From: a virus
IMG/VR virus record: IMGVR_UViG_3300044615_001001
Span: 1-53,232 of that record
Reading direction: 5' to 3' (one strand)
Length of the DNA: 53,232 nt
Below the pieces are notes generated by a model. It made no database searches. It was not told where the DNA came from and saw nothing but the letters and a program-made list of their open reading frames with translations. How positions within the stretch are numbered: position 1 is the stretch's first letter; each line of letters opens with the position of its first letter. Shown here piece by piece: positions 22,098 through 29,797 of this stretch. Position numbers and translations under genes: made by a program.

Positions 22098-22139
22098 TTT
22101 TCGCCAGCGATTCCGCGCATTTACGCGCCGTCGCGAAAA
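22098..22139. promoter_or_regulatory. Nested inverted repeat before second promoter
   Basis: Outer arms TTTTCGC (22098) and GCGAAAA (22133) enclose GCGCATTTACGCGC, itself an inverted repeat. The inner sequence is a third relative of the GCRYATTTNNGCGCC motif found inside both strong promoters. It may terminate the transcript upstream, or be an operator. Confidence 0.45.
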
Positions 22140-22156
22140 TAGTTGTGGTCGGGCAC

Positions 22157-22184
22157 TTGCGTATTTCAGCGCCGGGTCTATATT
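22157..22184 (+). promoter_or_regulatory. Strong sigma-70-like promoter, copy 2
   Basis: TTGCGT (22157-22162), a 16-base spacer and TATATT (22179-22184). It matches the promoter at 21324-21351 over nearly all positions, including the internal ATTT-AGCGCCGGGT block. An ATGACG lies eight bases after the -10, as in copy 1. Confidence 0.65.
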
Positions 22185-22234
22185 CACTCCACATGACGAC
22201 GGGCACGGAGCCCGACGCGAGGAGAGGCAAGACC

Positions 22235-22612
22235 ATGAGCAGCTACACGATCACGGCGAACGGCAAGACGATGGGCACCTACGAGGGCGCGACGCGCGAC
22301 GAGGCGATCCTCGCCTACGTGCGCGATGCCGGGTACGCGAGCGTCGAGGATGCCGCGGAGACGCTCGGGCAGACGGCCGAGGCGTTCCTCGCGGCGCTGG
22401 TCGTCGACGAGGAGCGCGGGCTCGTGGCGGGGTGTCTGGCTGTCGAGGGTGGGCACACTGTAGTGCGCGTCGGCGCTCCGGCGCGTCGCGACATGGGCCG
22501 TCGCCACCGTCACACGTCCACCGGCCAGACCGCGGAGTCTCTCCTCAGCGTCGTGAGCGAGGATGAGGCGGAGAGTGGCATCGCGTCGGGTCGATACGTC
22601 GACGGGCGCTGA
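22235..22612 (+). CDS. Small accessory protein
   Basis: A 125-residue protein beginning MSSYTITANGKTMGTYEGAT, with a small beta-hairpin start and a helical middle (VEDAAETLGQTAEAFLAALV). GAGG lies seven bases before this ATG. An in-frame ATG at 22193 directly after the promoter could give a leaderless form with 14 more residues. It may resemble short phage proteins with an xxYTVTxNG start. Function unknown. Confidence 0.6.
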   Translation: MSSYTITANGKTMGTYEGATRDEAILAYVRDAGYASVEDAAETLGQTAEAFLAALVVDEERGLVAGCLAVEGGHTVVRVGAPARRDMGRRHRHTSTGQTAESLLSVVSEDEAESGIASGRYVDGR

Positions 22613-22720
22613 CCCACCACGATCCTCCGCCCACGCGGAGATGCGCGCCCCGAGAGGATCGCGCCGGCTCGCTACCGGCAGGGCGCATCGCGGCACAGGG
22701 CCGCACGAGGAGAGACGACG

Positions 22721-23104
22721 ATGACGACCACGAGCACCACGATCGGATACCTCGCCACAACCGCCGAGGACTGGCGCGCCGTTGCGCGCGCCGCCGATGC
22801 GCTGGGCGCGTCCGCCGATGACTGCTGGGCGGCATCGGACGACGCGTGGGACCGCGGCGACCTTTCCGCCGCGCGCATGCTCGCTCGCGCCGCGGCCTGG
22901 TTCTCCGAGACGCCCTCGCAGCGTCGCGCCTCGCGCGCGTTTGACGCGCCCGAGTCCAGGGGGCTCGACACGATTGGATCCGACTCGATCGCGACCTCTG
23001 GCGTGCCGTCCGCGCATGACCGTCGGCGACATGACGCGCGACCGGGCGCCTTCTGTGTCTGCGACGCGTGCGCTTACACCGGTTCTGCTAGGGGGGCGTG
23101 GTGA
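22721..23104 (+). CDS. Hypothetical protein
   Basis: A 127-residue protein starting MTTTSTTIGYLATTAEDWRA. The first 65 residues are Ala-rich helices. The C-terminal part is polar and ends with a CVCDACAY motif. Good ribosome-binding site (GAGGAGAG). It is coupled to the next gene (GTGA). Confidence 0.6.
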   Translation: MTTTSTTIGYLATTAEDWRAVARAADALGASADDCWAASDDAWDRGDLSAARMLARAAAWFSETPSQRRASRAFDAPESRGLDTIGSDSIATSGVPSAHDRRRHDARPGAFCVCDACAYTGSARGAW

Positions 23105-23289
23105 CCGACCGCATGCAGCGCGCGCAGGCCGCCTACGACGCGGCCGAGCCGGATGACACGGAGTGGGTCGAGTGCCCCGAGTGCGGCGGCTCGGGGGGCG
23201 TCTCGGCGTGCGACTCGGAGGGCGAGTACCTCGGGGAGTGCCCGCGGTGCGGCGGTGCGGGCGAGGTGCGGCAGGAGGGCGAGTCATGA
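23101..23289 (+). CDS. Small DnaJ-type zinc protein
   Basis: A 62-residue protein with two DnaJ-like zinc half-sites, CPECGGSGG and CPRCGGAGE. This is the smallest of several zinc-ribbon proteins in this early region. GTG start with GTGA overlap, and ATGA overlap to the next gene. Confidence 0.65.
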   Translation: MTDRMQRAQAAYDAAEPDDTEWVECPECGGSGGVSACDSEGEYLGECPRCGGAGEVRQEGES

Positions 23290-23585
23290 CGACGTGCAAG
23301 GCCTGCGGCGGCGAGTACGTGGCCGGCGAGCGATGCCCCGCCCGAGGCGACGAGGCGCACACGCGCGGCCGTGGGCGGCCCGCCTACGCCGACGACGAGC
23401 GACGCAGCGTGCGTCTCGAGGTGCGTCTCAGCGCCGACGAGGACGCGGAGGTGCGCGCCTACGCCGAGAGGCGCGAGCAGCCGATCGCCGAGGCTGTGCG
23501 TGACGCGGTGCTCAGGGCCGCGCGTCGGGCCACCGCTCCGACCAGCGACGCAGCACCGTCACCTCGTCGTCGTCGAGCGACGTGA
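23286..23585 (+). CDS. Small protein: CxxC plus ribbon-helix-helix-like segment
   Basis: A 99-residue protein. The N-terminus has CKACGGEYVAGERC, a probable zinc knuckle. Residues about 35-75 (SVRLEVRLSADEDAEVRAYA, then EAVRDAVLRAARR) resemble a ribbon-helix-helix DNA-binding fold. It could be a small repressor. Its last 74 bases overlap the convergent late gene. Confidence 0.6.
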   Translation: MTTCKACGGEYVAGERCPARGDEAHTRGRGRPAYADDERRSVRLEVRLSADEDAEVRAYAERREQPIAEAVRDAVLRAARRATAPTSDAAPSPRRRRAT

Positions 23586-24291
23586 CCGACCACAGCCACA
23601 CCCCCGGCACGTCCACCGCGCCGCGCTCGTCGAGGCACACGCGCCGCAGGTCGGCCTCCAGGCGCGTGCCACCGTCCTGGCCCTCGGCCGTCTCGGTGCG
23701 CCGCTCGTAGAGCGCGACGTGAGGCAGCACGCGGGCACGTCCCCACGTCCGCGCGTGCTCGGCGATGCCAGCCCGCGCTCGCGACGAGGCCGCCCGCTCG
23801 TAGCACTGCCAGCCGAGCCATCCCGCGTCATGCGTGCGAGACCAGTCCGCCAGCGTCGCCCACGGCCAGCGCGTCCCGCGGTCGCTGGGAGCTCCCAGCG
23901 TCGTTACTGCGACGGGGATGCCGCCCGAGCCAGCGACGCACGCGTCCAGCGTGGCACGCAGTGCCGGGCCGCGACGCTGGTACGGCGCCTCGGCGTCGAG
24001 GATGGCTGTAGAGGCGCGCACGAGCAGCGACGAGGCCGTGAGGCGCGCTGCGACGTCGGCCGGGTCCTTGACGGCGTCGGAGCCTGGGAAGCTGTACACG
24101 TGCACGGCCAGTCCCTCCGCGCGAGCGTCGGCGGCCCACGAGGAGAGTTGCGCGCCGGTCGCGCGCCAGCCGCTCACGGCCTCCGCGCACAGTGCGACGT
24201 GGCGCACGCCAGCGAGACGCAGGCGGCGAGCGGTGCGGCGGGAGAGGCCGCCGCGCTGGAGGTAGACGCCGAGTCCGCGGGGCGCGCTCAC
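23512..24291 (-). CDS. TIM-barrel hydrolase-like protein (endolysin candidate)
   Basis: A 259-residue protein with alternating strands and helices of a TIM barrel: GLGVYLQRGGL, VRHVALCAEAV, LAVHVYSFPG, STAILDAEAPYQ, GIPVAVTTLG, GWLGWQCYE and VPGVWLWSV. The acidic pair in ILDAEAPYQ fits the active-site position of glycoside hydrolases of GH25 or similar families. It is the last gene of the late operon, where lysis enzymes often lie. No signal peptide is seen, so a holin would be needed. Substrate unproven. GTG start coupled as GTGA. Confidence 0.6.
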   Translation of the reverse strand: MSAPRGLGVYLQRGGLSRRTARRLRLAGVRHVALCAEAVSGWRATGAQLSSWAADARAEGLAVHVYSFPGSDAVKDPADVAARLTASSLLVRASTAILDAEAPYQRRGPALRATLDACVAGSGGIPVAVTTLGAPSDRGTRWPWATLADWSRTHDAGWLGWQCYERAASSRARAGIAEHARTWGRARVLPHVALYERRTETAEGQDGGTRLEADLRRVCLDERGAVDVPGVWLWSVTSLDDDEVTVLRRWSERWPDARP

Positions 24292-24470
24292 CGCACCACC
24301 TCGCGTCGGTCCACGTCGCGCATCGCCGCGATCTCGCGTGCGTAGTGCGCGCGGATGCGGCGGCCCTCCTCATGCGCCGCGAGGATCTCCTCTCGTGTCG
24401 GCGTCCTGACGACCGCGGACAGCCACGCCTGGCCGATGGTCCGCCATCCGCTCATGTCGATCGCGCTCAC
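24288..24470 (-). CDS. Small hypothetical protein
   Basis: A 60-residue protein starting at GTG (VSAIDMSGWRTIGQAWLSAV) with a helical charged C-terminus. GTGA overlaps at both ends. Confidence 0.55.
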   Translation of the reverse strand: MSAIDMSGWRTIGQAWLSAVVRTPTREEILAAHEEGRRIRAHYAREIAAMRDVDRREVVR

Positions 24471-24649
24471 CAGATCCGCTCCCATCTCGCGAGGTCTTGC
24501 GCTCGCGCGTCACGTCGCATCGTCGCGCCCCACTCCGTGCGCACCGCGAGCGTCACCCACTCGCCGATCACCTCGGTCACGCGCCAGATAAAGCGCGGGT
24601 CGTCGGGGTCGCGCAGCTGGTCACCGCGCACGTAGGGCACACGCTCCAT
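24467..24649 (-). CDS. Small hypothetical protein
   Basis: A 60-residue protein (MERVPYVRGDQLRDPDDPRF, IWRVTEVIGEWVTLAVRTEW), probably a small beta-barrel. GGAGG lies four bases before the ATG. Confidence 0.6.
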   Translation of the reverse strand: MERVPYVRGDQLRDPDDPRFIWRVTEVIGEWVTLAVRTEWGATMRRDARAQDLARWERIW

Positions 24650-24662
24650 GCGTCCTCCACCC

Positions 24663-26012
24663 CTACGCGGCGAACGCGCCGCCGATGGGCACGACGGGCG
24701 GCACGATGGCGTCTAGGCTCGGGTCGTCATCCGCGCAGCCGACCTCGACGACGCGCAGATCGCCGACGATGTGACGCGCGGTGCTCTCCCACATGACCTG
24801 CGCTGGCCGCGAGCCGTGGATGCCATACGCGCCTTGTGCGTACGCGGCGGTCCCGCCGAGACAGCCGTTGACCACGATGTCGATCCCGTCGTCGAGCGCG
24901 GTGCGCAGTGGCACGTGGTAGTGGCCGAGAGCGAGCGCGCGGATCGGTGCCTCGCCCTGCGTCGCGCGTGCGCTGTTCCAGCGCCGCAGCTGGTCGGCGA
25001 TGCGGTGCGTGTGCACCGTGCGGCCCGGCTGGCCCGCGCTGATCACGGTGTCGCCGTGCGTGAGCGCGCCGATCGCGCCGCCTGGCGCGGTCCACGTCGC
25101 GTAGGGCGTGACCGGGATCGCGAACGTGACGCCCGAGTCGCGCGCGAAGACCGCCTCGAGCATGCGGTAGAGCACCGTGACCGCCCCGTCCCACTTGCTC
25201 GACACGGCGCGGCCCATCGAGTGCGGCCAGCGGCCGTGGTTGCCAGGCGTGCACACGACATCGACGCGCGAGAACGCTTCGCGCAGATAGGCGATCGTGT
25301 GCGTGAGGATCTGCCGAGCGCCGTCGAGCTGCGACGCGAGCGCGTCGTGGTCGCGTGACGGCCCGTGAATCTCGCCCTCGATGATGTCGCCGCCGAGCAG
25401 TAGGCGACACGTCGTCGCGCCTCGGTGCGCGGGCTTGTACGCCGCGGCCTCGCGCGCCACGTACGCGGTGCGCCTCGCAGCCTCGCGCCAGCCGTAGCGG
25501 CTGCCAGGCACCTCGCGCGAGTCGATGATCTGCCCGTAGTGCAGGTCCGACAGCAGCACGACGACCTCTCGCTCGCCGTCGTACGCTCGCGTGGCGGACG
25601 TGCGGCACGGCCCGCGTACGACACACGGCGTCGATGCGATGGCCTCGGAGAGACGCGTGGCGAGCGTGTCCGTCCAGTGCTCGCGGTCGCCAACGAGTCG
25701 CTCGAGGCGACGCGCGTGGAGCAGGTCGCGCTGCACACCTCGGCGCTCTCCGAGCTCGGCCGGCGAGGGCTGCTCGTCACCGCTCGGCGCGTCGAGCTCC
25801 ATCGCAGCGGCCGCCTTGGAACGCGCCCAGCCGCCGAGGGCTTCGTAGTCGCCGGAGCACGGCCAGTGCTCGTCGGTGTCGACGCGCGCGAGCGTCACGC
25901 GGTCGCGCGACATCTCGACGACGCGCTTGCCCGCGCGGTGCGCGGCCTCGACGACGCAGCCGATCACCCATGCGCGATGGGCAGCGGTGCCCTTGGTGGG
26001 TCGCTCGGTCAC
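24663..26012 (-). CDS. Calcineurin-like metallophosphoesterase
   Basis: A 449-residue protein. The C-terminal 300 residues carry the metallophosphoesterase metal-site motifs in order: LLSDLHYG (153-160), LLGGDIIEGE (205-214), TPGNHGRW (255-262), LTHGD and ALGHYHV. This fold cleaves phosphoester bonds of nucleotides, nucleic acids or proteins; the substrate is unknown. The N-terminal 140 residues are helical. The GTG overlaps the Ntn-hydrolase stop (GTGA). Its location at the end of the late operon suggests host takeover or DNA processing, not virion structure. Confidence 0.88.
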   Translation of the reverse strand: MTERPTKGTAAHRAWVIGCVVEAAHRAGKRVVEMSRDRVTLARVDTDEHWPCSGDYEALGGWARSKAAAAMELDAPSGDEQPSPAELGERRGVQRDLLHARRLERLVGDREHWTDTLATRLSEAIASTPCVVRGPCRTSATRAYDGEREVVVLLSDLHYGQIIDSREVPGSRYGWREAARRTAYVAREAAAYKPAHRGATTCRLLLGGDIIEGEIHGPSRDHDALASQLDGARQILTHTIAYLREAFSRVDVVCTPGNHGRWPHSMGRAVSSKWDGAVTVLYRMLEAVFARDSGVTFAIPVTPYATWTAPGGAIGALTHGDTVISAGQPGRTVHTHRIADQLRRWNSARATQGEAPIRALALGHYHVPLRTALDDGIDIVVNGCLGGTAAYAQGAYGIHGSRPAQVMWESTARHIVGDLRVVEVGCADDDPSLDAIVPPVVPIGGAFAA

Positions 26013-26545
26013 GCGGGCACCTCGACGATGTGGATCGGCGCGCGCACTGACGGGCAATGACGGATCGCAGCTTGGATGGCCGCTCGTGCGCGGTGCCTTG
26101 GAGCCCCGCGCGTCGTCGTCAGCGAGCCGAGCGCGTAGGCCGCACCGCTGCCGATCGACGTGTAGCCGTGCGCGCTGCGGTAGACCGAGAAGTCCGGCTG
26201 CACGACCCATGCTTGCCCGCCGCACGCGACGAGCAGCAGCGAGCCGCTTGAGGGCGAGGACTCGCCGTCGGAGCCAGCCACGCGTGCCTCGATGGCAGCG
26301 GACCGCAGGCCCATCGCGAGCTGGCTCACGTAGTCGCGCGGCGAGTGCGCTCGCTTGCGCGACGGGATCTTGATGCCGCTCAGCCATGTCGTGATGAGCA
26401 CGCCGCCGCAGAAGCCGATCGCGATGCCGTCGCGCTCGCTGATCTTCGGCTCGGCCGACAGCTCCGCTGATTCCTCGTTGCCGATGAACGAGTCGCTGGC
26501 CATCACCACGCCACCCTCGTACTCCACCGCCACGATGCACGTCAT
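26009..26545 (-). CDS. Proteasome beta/HslV-like Ntn hydrolase
   Basis: A 178-residue protein starting MTCIVAVEYEGGVVMASDSF. Removal of Met would expose Thr as residue 1. With that numbering Asp 17 (ASDS) and Lys 33 (AEPKI) match the proteasome catalytic set T1/D17/K33. Later AIGFCGG, GSLLLVACGGQAWVVQPDFS and YTSIGSGAAYALGSL fit the family core. HslV has about the same length. No partner ATPase is seen in the window. It may degrade host or phage proteins, or serve as a morphogenesis protease. Confidence 0.85.
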   Translation of the reverse strand: MTCIVAVEYEGGVVMASDSFIGNEESAELSAEPKISERDGIAIGFCGGVLITTWLSGIKIPSRKRAHSPRDYVSQLAMGLRSAAIEARVAGSDGESSPSSGSLLLVACGGQAWVVQPDFSVYRSAHGYTSIGSGAAYALGSLTTTRGAPRHRARAAIQAAIRHCPSVRAPIHIVEVPA

Positions 26546-26724
26546 GCGTACGCCTCCCCCTGCGTGCGACACCACCACACGAGCGCGACCGTCTGCGACG
26601 CGGTGAGCGTCACGGCGTCGCCGTCGTCGTCATCGATCACGAGCGCGTACACGACCTCGGCAGCGGTGCGCGGGTCGTCGCGCATGCGACGCTTGGCCGC
26701 CGAGATGGCGCGGCGCGAGATCAC
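26542..26724 (-). CDS. Small hypothetical protein
   Basis: A 60-residue protein beginning at GTG (VISRRAISAAKRRMRDDPRT) with an acidic loop (VIDDDDGDAVTL). It is coupled to the Ntn hydrolase (ATGA), so a linked function is possible. No family recognised. Confidence 0.55.
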   Translation of the reverse strand: MISRRAISAAKRRMRDDPRTAAEVVYALVIDDDDGDAVTLTASQTVALVWWCRTQGEAYA

Positions 26725-26957
26725 GCCGACTCGCGCTGCGCGATGCGCAGGAGCACGAGGTACGCGATGCACTCGACCGTGAGGTCTTCGCCCGTGCTGC
26801 GATCGAAGCGCGCCAGGCGCATCGCAAGTGCGTCGCGCTCGTGCACCTCACGAAACAGTGTGGACACGTCGGCCACGCCGTCCCACGCCTCCAGCCTGCC
26901 CACGAGCAGCGCGCGCGTTTCCGCGAGCACTGCATCCACCATCTCCTCGCCACTCAC
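26721..26957 (-). CDS. Small helical protein
   Basis: A 78-residue helical protein (VSGEEMVDAVLAETRALLVG). The GTG at 26957 overlaps the upstream stop; a GTG two codons earlier is possible. Function unknown. Confidence 0.55.
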   Translation of the reverse strand: MSGEEMVDAVLAETRALLVGRLEAWDGVADVSTLFREVHERDALAMRLARFDRSTGEDLTVECIAYLVLLRIAQRESA

Positions 26958-27592
26958 GCCCACGGTAGCCTCCTGTCAGCCACGGAGGGCGAACGCAGCT
27001 CGGGCGCATTGCGGTCGAGCCACGCGATCGCGGTGCGGCCCGCGTGCGACACGATGCCGCCTGCGACGATGGTAGGCGCGCGGCTCGCGAGGAAGCGGCG
27101 CAGGTACGCGACGTCGGCGTCACTCACGCCGTAGCCGTGCATCGACTCGGCGCGGACGCGCGGATACCAGTCCTCGATCGTGCCGTAGCGCCAGTGATGG
27201 AGCTCGAGATTGACGGCGTAGGCCTCGGCCTCGATGCGCGTGCGGCGCGCCTTGCTCACGAGGTAGTCGAAGCCGTGCGCAAGCGTGCTCGTTGCGTCTT
27301 GCTGGTGGATGCGCTCGCACTCGTGGGCGAGCACCTCGATCTGCTGCCAGCACGACCAGCGACCATCGACGCCGACGTCGAACGGCACGAGCACCGTGCG
27401 GCCGAGCGTGGTCACGTAGTTGTCGAGGAACGCGTCGCGGCTCTTCTGGATCTGCACCGTCGCGAGGAACGTCGCGGCGACCTCCATCGCGAGATCGCCG
27501 CGCTTGGGCTTCACGCTCGCGCCGTACTGCTCGCACATGACGCGATAGAAGGCGCGCACCGTGTCCGGCGAGATGTCCGAGTCAGCGATCAC
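26954..27592 (-). CDS. Metallopeptidase-like protein with altered zinc motif
   Basis: A 212-residue protein. The segment IEVLAHECERIHQ (about residues 85-97) and the downstream RIEAEAYAVNLEL resemble small gluzincin-type proteins, where HExxH and a later Glu bind zinc. Here the second His is Arg (HECER), so zinc binding is doubtful. GGAGG lies five bases before the GTG start. It may be an inactive relative or use another ligand. Confidence 0.5.
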   Translation of the reverse strand: MIADSDISPDTVRAFYRVMCEQYGASVKPKRGDLAMEVAATFLATVQIQKSRDAFLDNYVTTLGRTVLVPFDVGVDGRWSCWQQIEVLAHECERIHQQDATSTLAHGFDYLVSKARRTRIEAEAYAVNLELHHWRYGTIEDWYPRVRAESMHGYGVSDADVAYLRRFLASRAPTIVAGGIVSHAGRTAIAWLDRNAPELRSPSVADRRLPWA

Positions 27593-27695
27593 GCGGCCCT
27601 CCTGTCAGCGCGAGAGCGACGAGCGCGCCGATGACCGACGCGACGCCGCCGAGATAGCCCGCGGCGAGCAGGCCGAGGGCAGCGAGCGCGGTCAC
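27582..27695 (-). CDS. Tiny membrane protein
   Basis: A 37-residue peptide made mostly of one or two hydrophobic stretches (VTALAALGLLAAGYLGGVAS, VIGALVALALTGG). It starts at a GTG overlapping the upstream stop (GTGA) and overlaps the next gene by 11 bases. It could be a small holin or membrane regulator; this is a guess from size and place. Confidence 0.5.
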   Translation of the reverse strand: MTALAALGLLAAGYLGGVASVIGALVALALTGGPRDR

Positions 27696-27910
27696 GGCGT
27701 CACCGCGTCGAGCCACGCGCCGAAGTCCGCGCGCTCGTCATCGGTGAGCGCCGGCACGAACCCAGCGCCGGTGCGTTTGCGCCCGCGCGACGCAGCCCAC
27801 TCGTTCCACCGAGCGTTGATCCACACGATGTACGAGGCGTTCCCGCTGCGCTCCAGTTCGGCACGCCACCCGGTGGTCGCGCGCACGTACGCGGCGAAAT
27901 ACGGCTGCAT
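27692..27910 (-). CDS. Small hypothetical protein
   Basis: A 72-residue protein (MQPYFAAYVRATTGWRAELE, then VWINARWNEWAASRGRKRTG), probably helical, with several Trp residues. TGATG start overlap and GTGA end overlap. Confidence 0.55.
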   Translation of the reverse strand: MQPYFAAYVRATTGWRAELERSGNASYIVWINARWNEWAASRGRKRTGAGFVPALTDDERADFGAWLDAVTP

Positions 27911-28164
27911 CACGGCCGCTCCGGCAGACACGCCGTCACGACCTCGCCAGCCGAGACGGTCTCGCTGCACGCCCACTCGCCGCCGCTCGTGAGCGCGTCG
28001 CAGTCGGACACGAGCGTCCACTGGCCGCGCGAGTTGCAGAGCTCGACGCGCGAGCCTGAACACCTCGACGCCAGCGTCTGGCAGACGGGCGCAGGGCAGC
28101 CCGTGCACAGCCAGCCGATGACGAACGCCACGGTGAGCGACACCACGAGATCGCCGCGCGTCAC
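27910..28164 (-). CDS. Small Cys-rich lipoprotein
   Basis: An 84-residue secreted protein. The signal (DLVVSLTVAFVIGWLCTGCP) ends in a lipobox-like LCTGC. The mature part has regularly spaced cysteines (CQTLASRCSGSRVELCNSRG, SDCDALTSGGEWAC). It may be an outer-membrane spanin-like or superinfection-exclusion lipoprotein. It recalls the larger Cys-rich lipoprotein next to the repressor. GTG start coupled as GTGA. Confidence 0.6.
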   Translation of the reverse strand: MTRGDLVVSLTVAFVIGWLCTGCPAPVCQTLASRCSGSRVELCNSRGQWTLVSDCDALTSGGEWACSETVSAGEVVTACLPERP

Positions 28165-28349
28165 GACCGACGCTCGAGGCCAACGAAGACGCCGACGAGA
28201 TGCACCTCGCCCGTCTCCGGATCCTCGAACTCGCGTGCCTCGTAGACGGCATCGCGCGCGCCCGATGCGATGCGCACGCGGTCGCCTGCCTGGGTGACCT
28301 CGGCCGTGGTGCCGCCGTGGTCGCCGCCCGTGAGAGTGATGGTGATCAT
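28161..28349 (-). CDS. Small hypothetical protein
   Basis: A 62-residue beta-rich protein (MITITLTGGDHGGTTAEVTQ, DPETGEVHLVGVFVGLERRS). ATGA overlaps the adhesion protein gene upstream. Function unknown. Confidence 0.6.
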   Translation of the reverse strand: MITITLTGGDHGGTTAEVTQAGDRVRIASGARDAVYEAREFEDPETGEVHLVGVFVGLERRS

Positions 28350-29788
28350 TCCAGGTAACCCTCGATGACCGCGACGCCACGGATGATCTCGGATGCCGTC
28401 GCGGTTCCCACCGGCATCTTGAGCGCCAGGTGGAACACCTGACCCGACTCGACCACGAAGGGCGTATCCGTCTGCCACTGCACGGGCGCGACGTTCGCGC
28501 CGATCGCCGCGCCGACGGGGATCGACTGCGACCCGATCGGCTTGCGGAAGCTGTTCGCGGCGAGCGTGACGGCCGCGGCGCGACCGAGGAACCACTGCAG
28601 CAACGTGGGCGTCGTCGCGCTTGCGGCGCCCATGACCCACGTGTCGATCTTCACGCCCGTCACGCACAGGGTCATGCCCGTAGGCACCGTGAAGGCGAAG
28701 AGAGCGTAGTCGGTCTCCGCGCCGGCCACGGCAGCGAACTGCCACTGGCCGCCAAGCGTCGTGTAGCCGGCCGCGGTGTTCGAGAGCGTTGCGCTCGCAG
28801 GCGCGGCGCTGTTCGCGTGGTTTGCGAGCTGCGCACCGCTCGTGGGATTGAGCAGCGTCGAGCGCCCCGCGCGCGCGAGGGCGTGCTGGAAGAGACGGCC
28901 CTCGTCGATGTCCTGCTGCATCACCGCCACCTCTGAGTAGAAGAGACGGTTTGCAGTCGCAGGAGCCGTCACGTTCAAGACGCGCAGCAGCAAGGGAAGT
29001 GCGCGCTGCGAGGTGTGCCGGATCTGCGTCTGCGTGTACGAGAGCGTGGCGTCGAGCACGGGCCCGGTCGCTGTCGACCCGTTGCTGTCCCACATCACGA
29101 CGCGGAAGGCGTCGTCCAGCCAGTAGAGATCGAGGTCGTACCAGTACGTCGGCTTGACGTTGGCCGGGCCCGCACCCATCGAGACGCCGGTCGAGAGCGT
29201 CGCCGTGTCCGCGCTGCTCGTCACGTAGACGAGCTCGAGCGCGCCCGACGTGGTGACGCGCAGGCACACGCCATCGACCAGCTGCTCGGTCGTTCCGCTC
29301 GCGGTGGCGAAGCCGACCTGCATCACCGACCCGGCAGCGTTCCAGTCGAATCGCGTCCGAATGCTGTGCCGCAGCACTCCCTCGCGCGGCTTCACGAACC
29401 GCGCGACCGACGTGTGCGCGGCCACCGTGGTTGCCGTGGTCGTGTTGTTCGCGTTCAGCGTGACGACGCCAGGCGAGGCCTGCGTGATCGTCATCGTGGT
29501 CGTGGTCTGTGTCCACTGCTGGGTATTCACGGCCGCGCCGTCGACCGGATCCCAGAAGAGAAGCCCGTTGACCCGCGAGAGCGCGAGTCCGCCGAGGCTG
29601 CCCACTCGCAGCGGGCGCACGACGTCTTCCTCATAGCCGGCGAGCGGCATGCCGCGCTTGGTTGCGACGAGGTCGCCGCTCTCGACGACGCACGGCTCGC
29701 CATCGGTGCCGACGATCACTGCGTGCAGGCCACCAGCGGTGCCCTCGAGCGCCGTGCCACCGTTGCTGAATCCGACCTCAATCGACAT
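28346..29788 (-). CDS. Minor tail / adhesion protein
   Basis: A 480-residue protein rich in Thr, Ala and Val with alternating strands (QQWTQTTTTMTITQASPGVV, TYWYDLDLYWLDDAFRVVMW), typical of beta-sandwich phage appendage proteins. A central segment resembles a concanavalin-like or jelly-roll module. It lies in the adhesion cluster after the collagen-like fibre. A part in host binding is inferred from composition and location. Confidence 0.6.
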   Translation of the reverse strand: MSIEVGFSNGGTALEGTAGGLHAVIVGTDGEPCVVESGDLVATKRGMPLAGYEEDVVRPLRVGSLGGLALSRVNGLLFWDPVDGAAVNTQQWTQTTTTMTITQASPGVVTLNANNTTTATTVAAHTSVARFVKPREGVLRHSIRTRFDWNAAGSVMQVGFATASGTTEQLVDGVCLRVTTSGALELVYVTSSADTATLSTGVSMGAGPANVKPTYWYDLDLYWLDDAFRVVMWDSNGSTATGPVLDATLSYTQTQIRHTSQRALPLLLRVLNVTAPATANRLFYSEVAVMQQDIDEGRLFQHALARAGRSTLLNPTSGAQLANHANSAAPASATLSNTAAGYTTLGGQWQFAAVAGAETDYALFAFTVPTGMTLCVTGVKIDTWVMGAASATTPTLLQWFLGRAAAVTLAANSFRKPIGSQSIPVGAAIGANVAPVQWQTDTPFVVESGQVFHLALKMPVGTATASEIIRGVAVIEGYLE

Positions 29789-29797
29789 GACGACTCC

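Noticed and set aside
23512-24291. Glycoside hydrolase endolysin as a firm call
   Set aside because: The barrel pattern and ILDAE motif are suggestive, but no cell-wall-binding domain or full family signature is visible, so it is listed only as a candidate.
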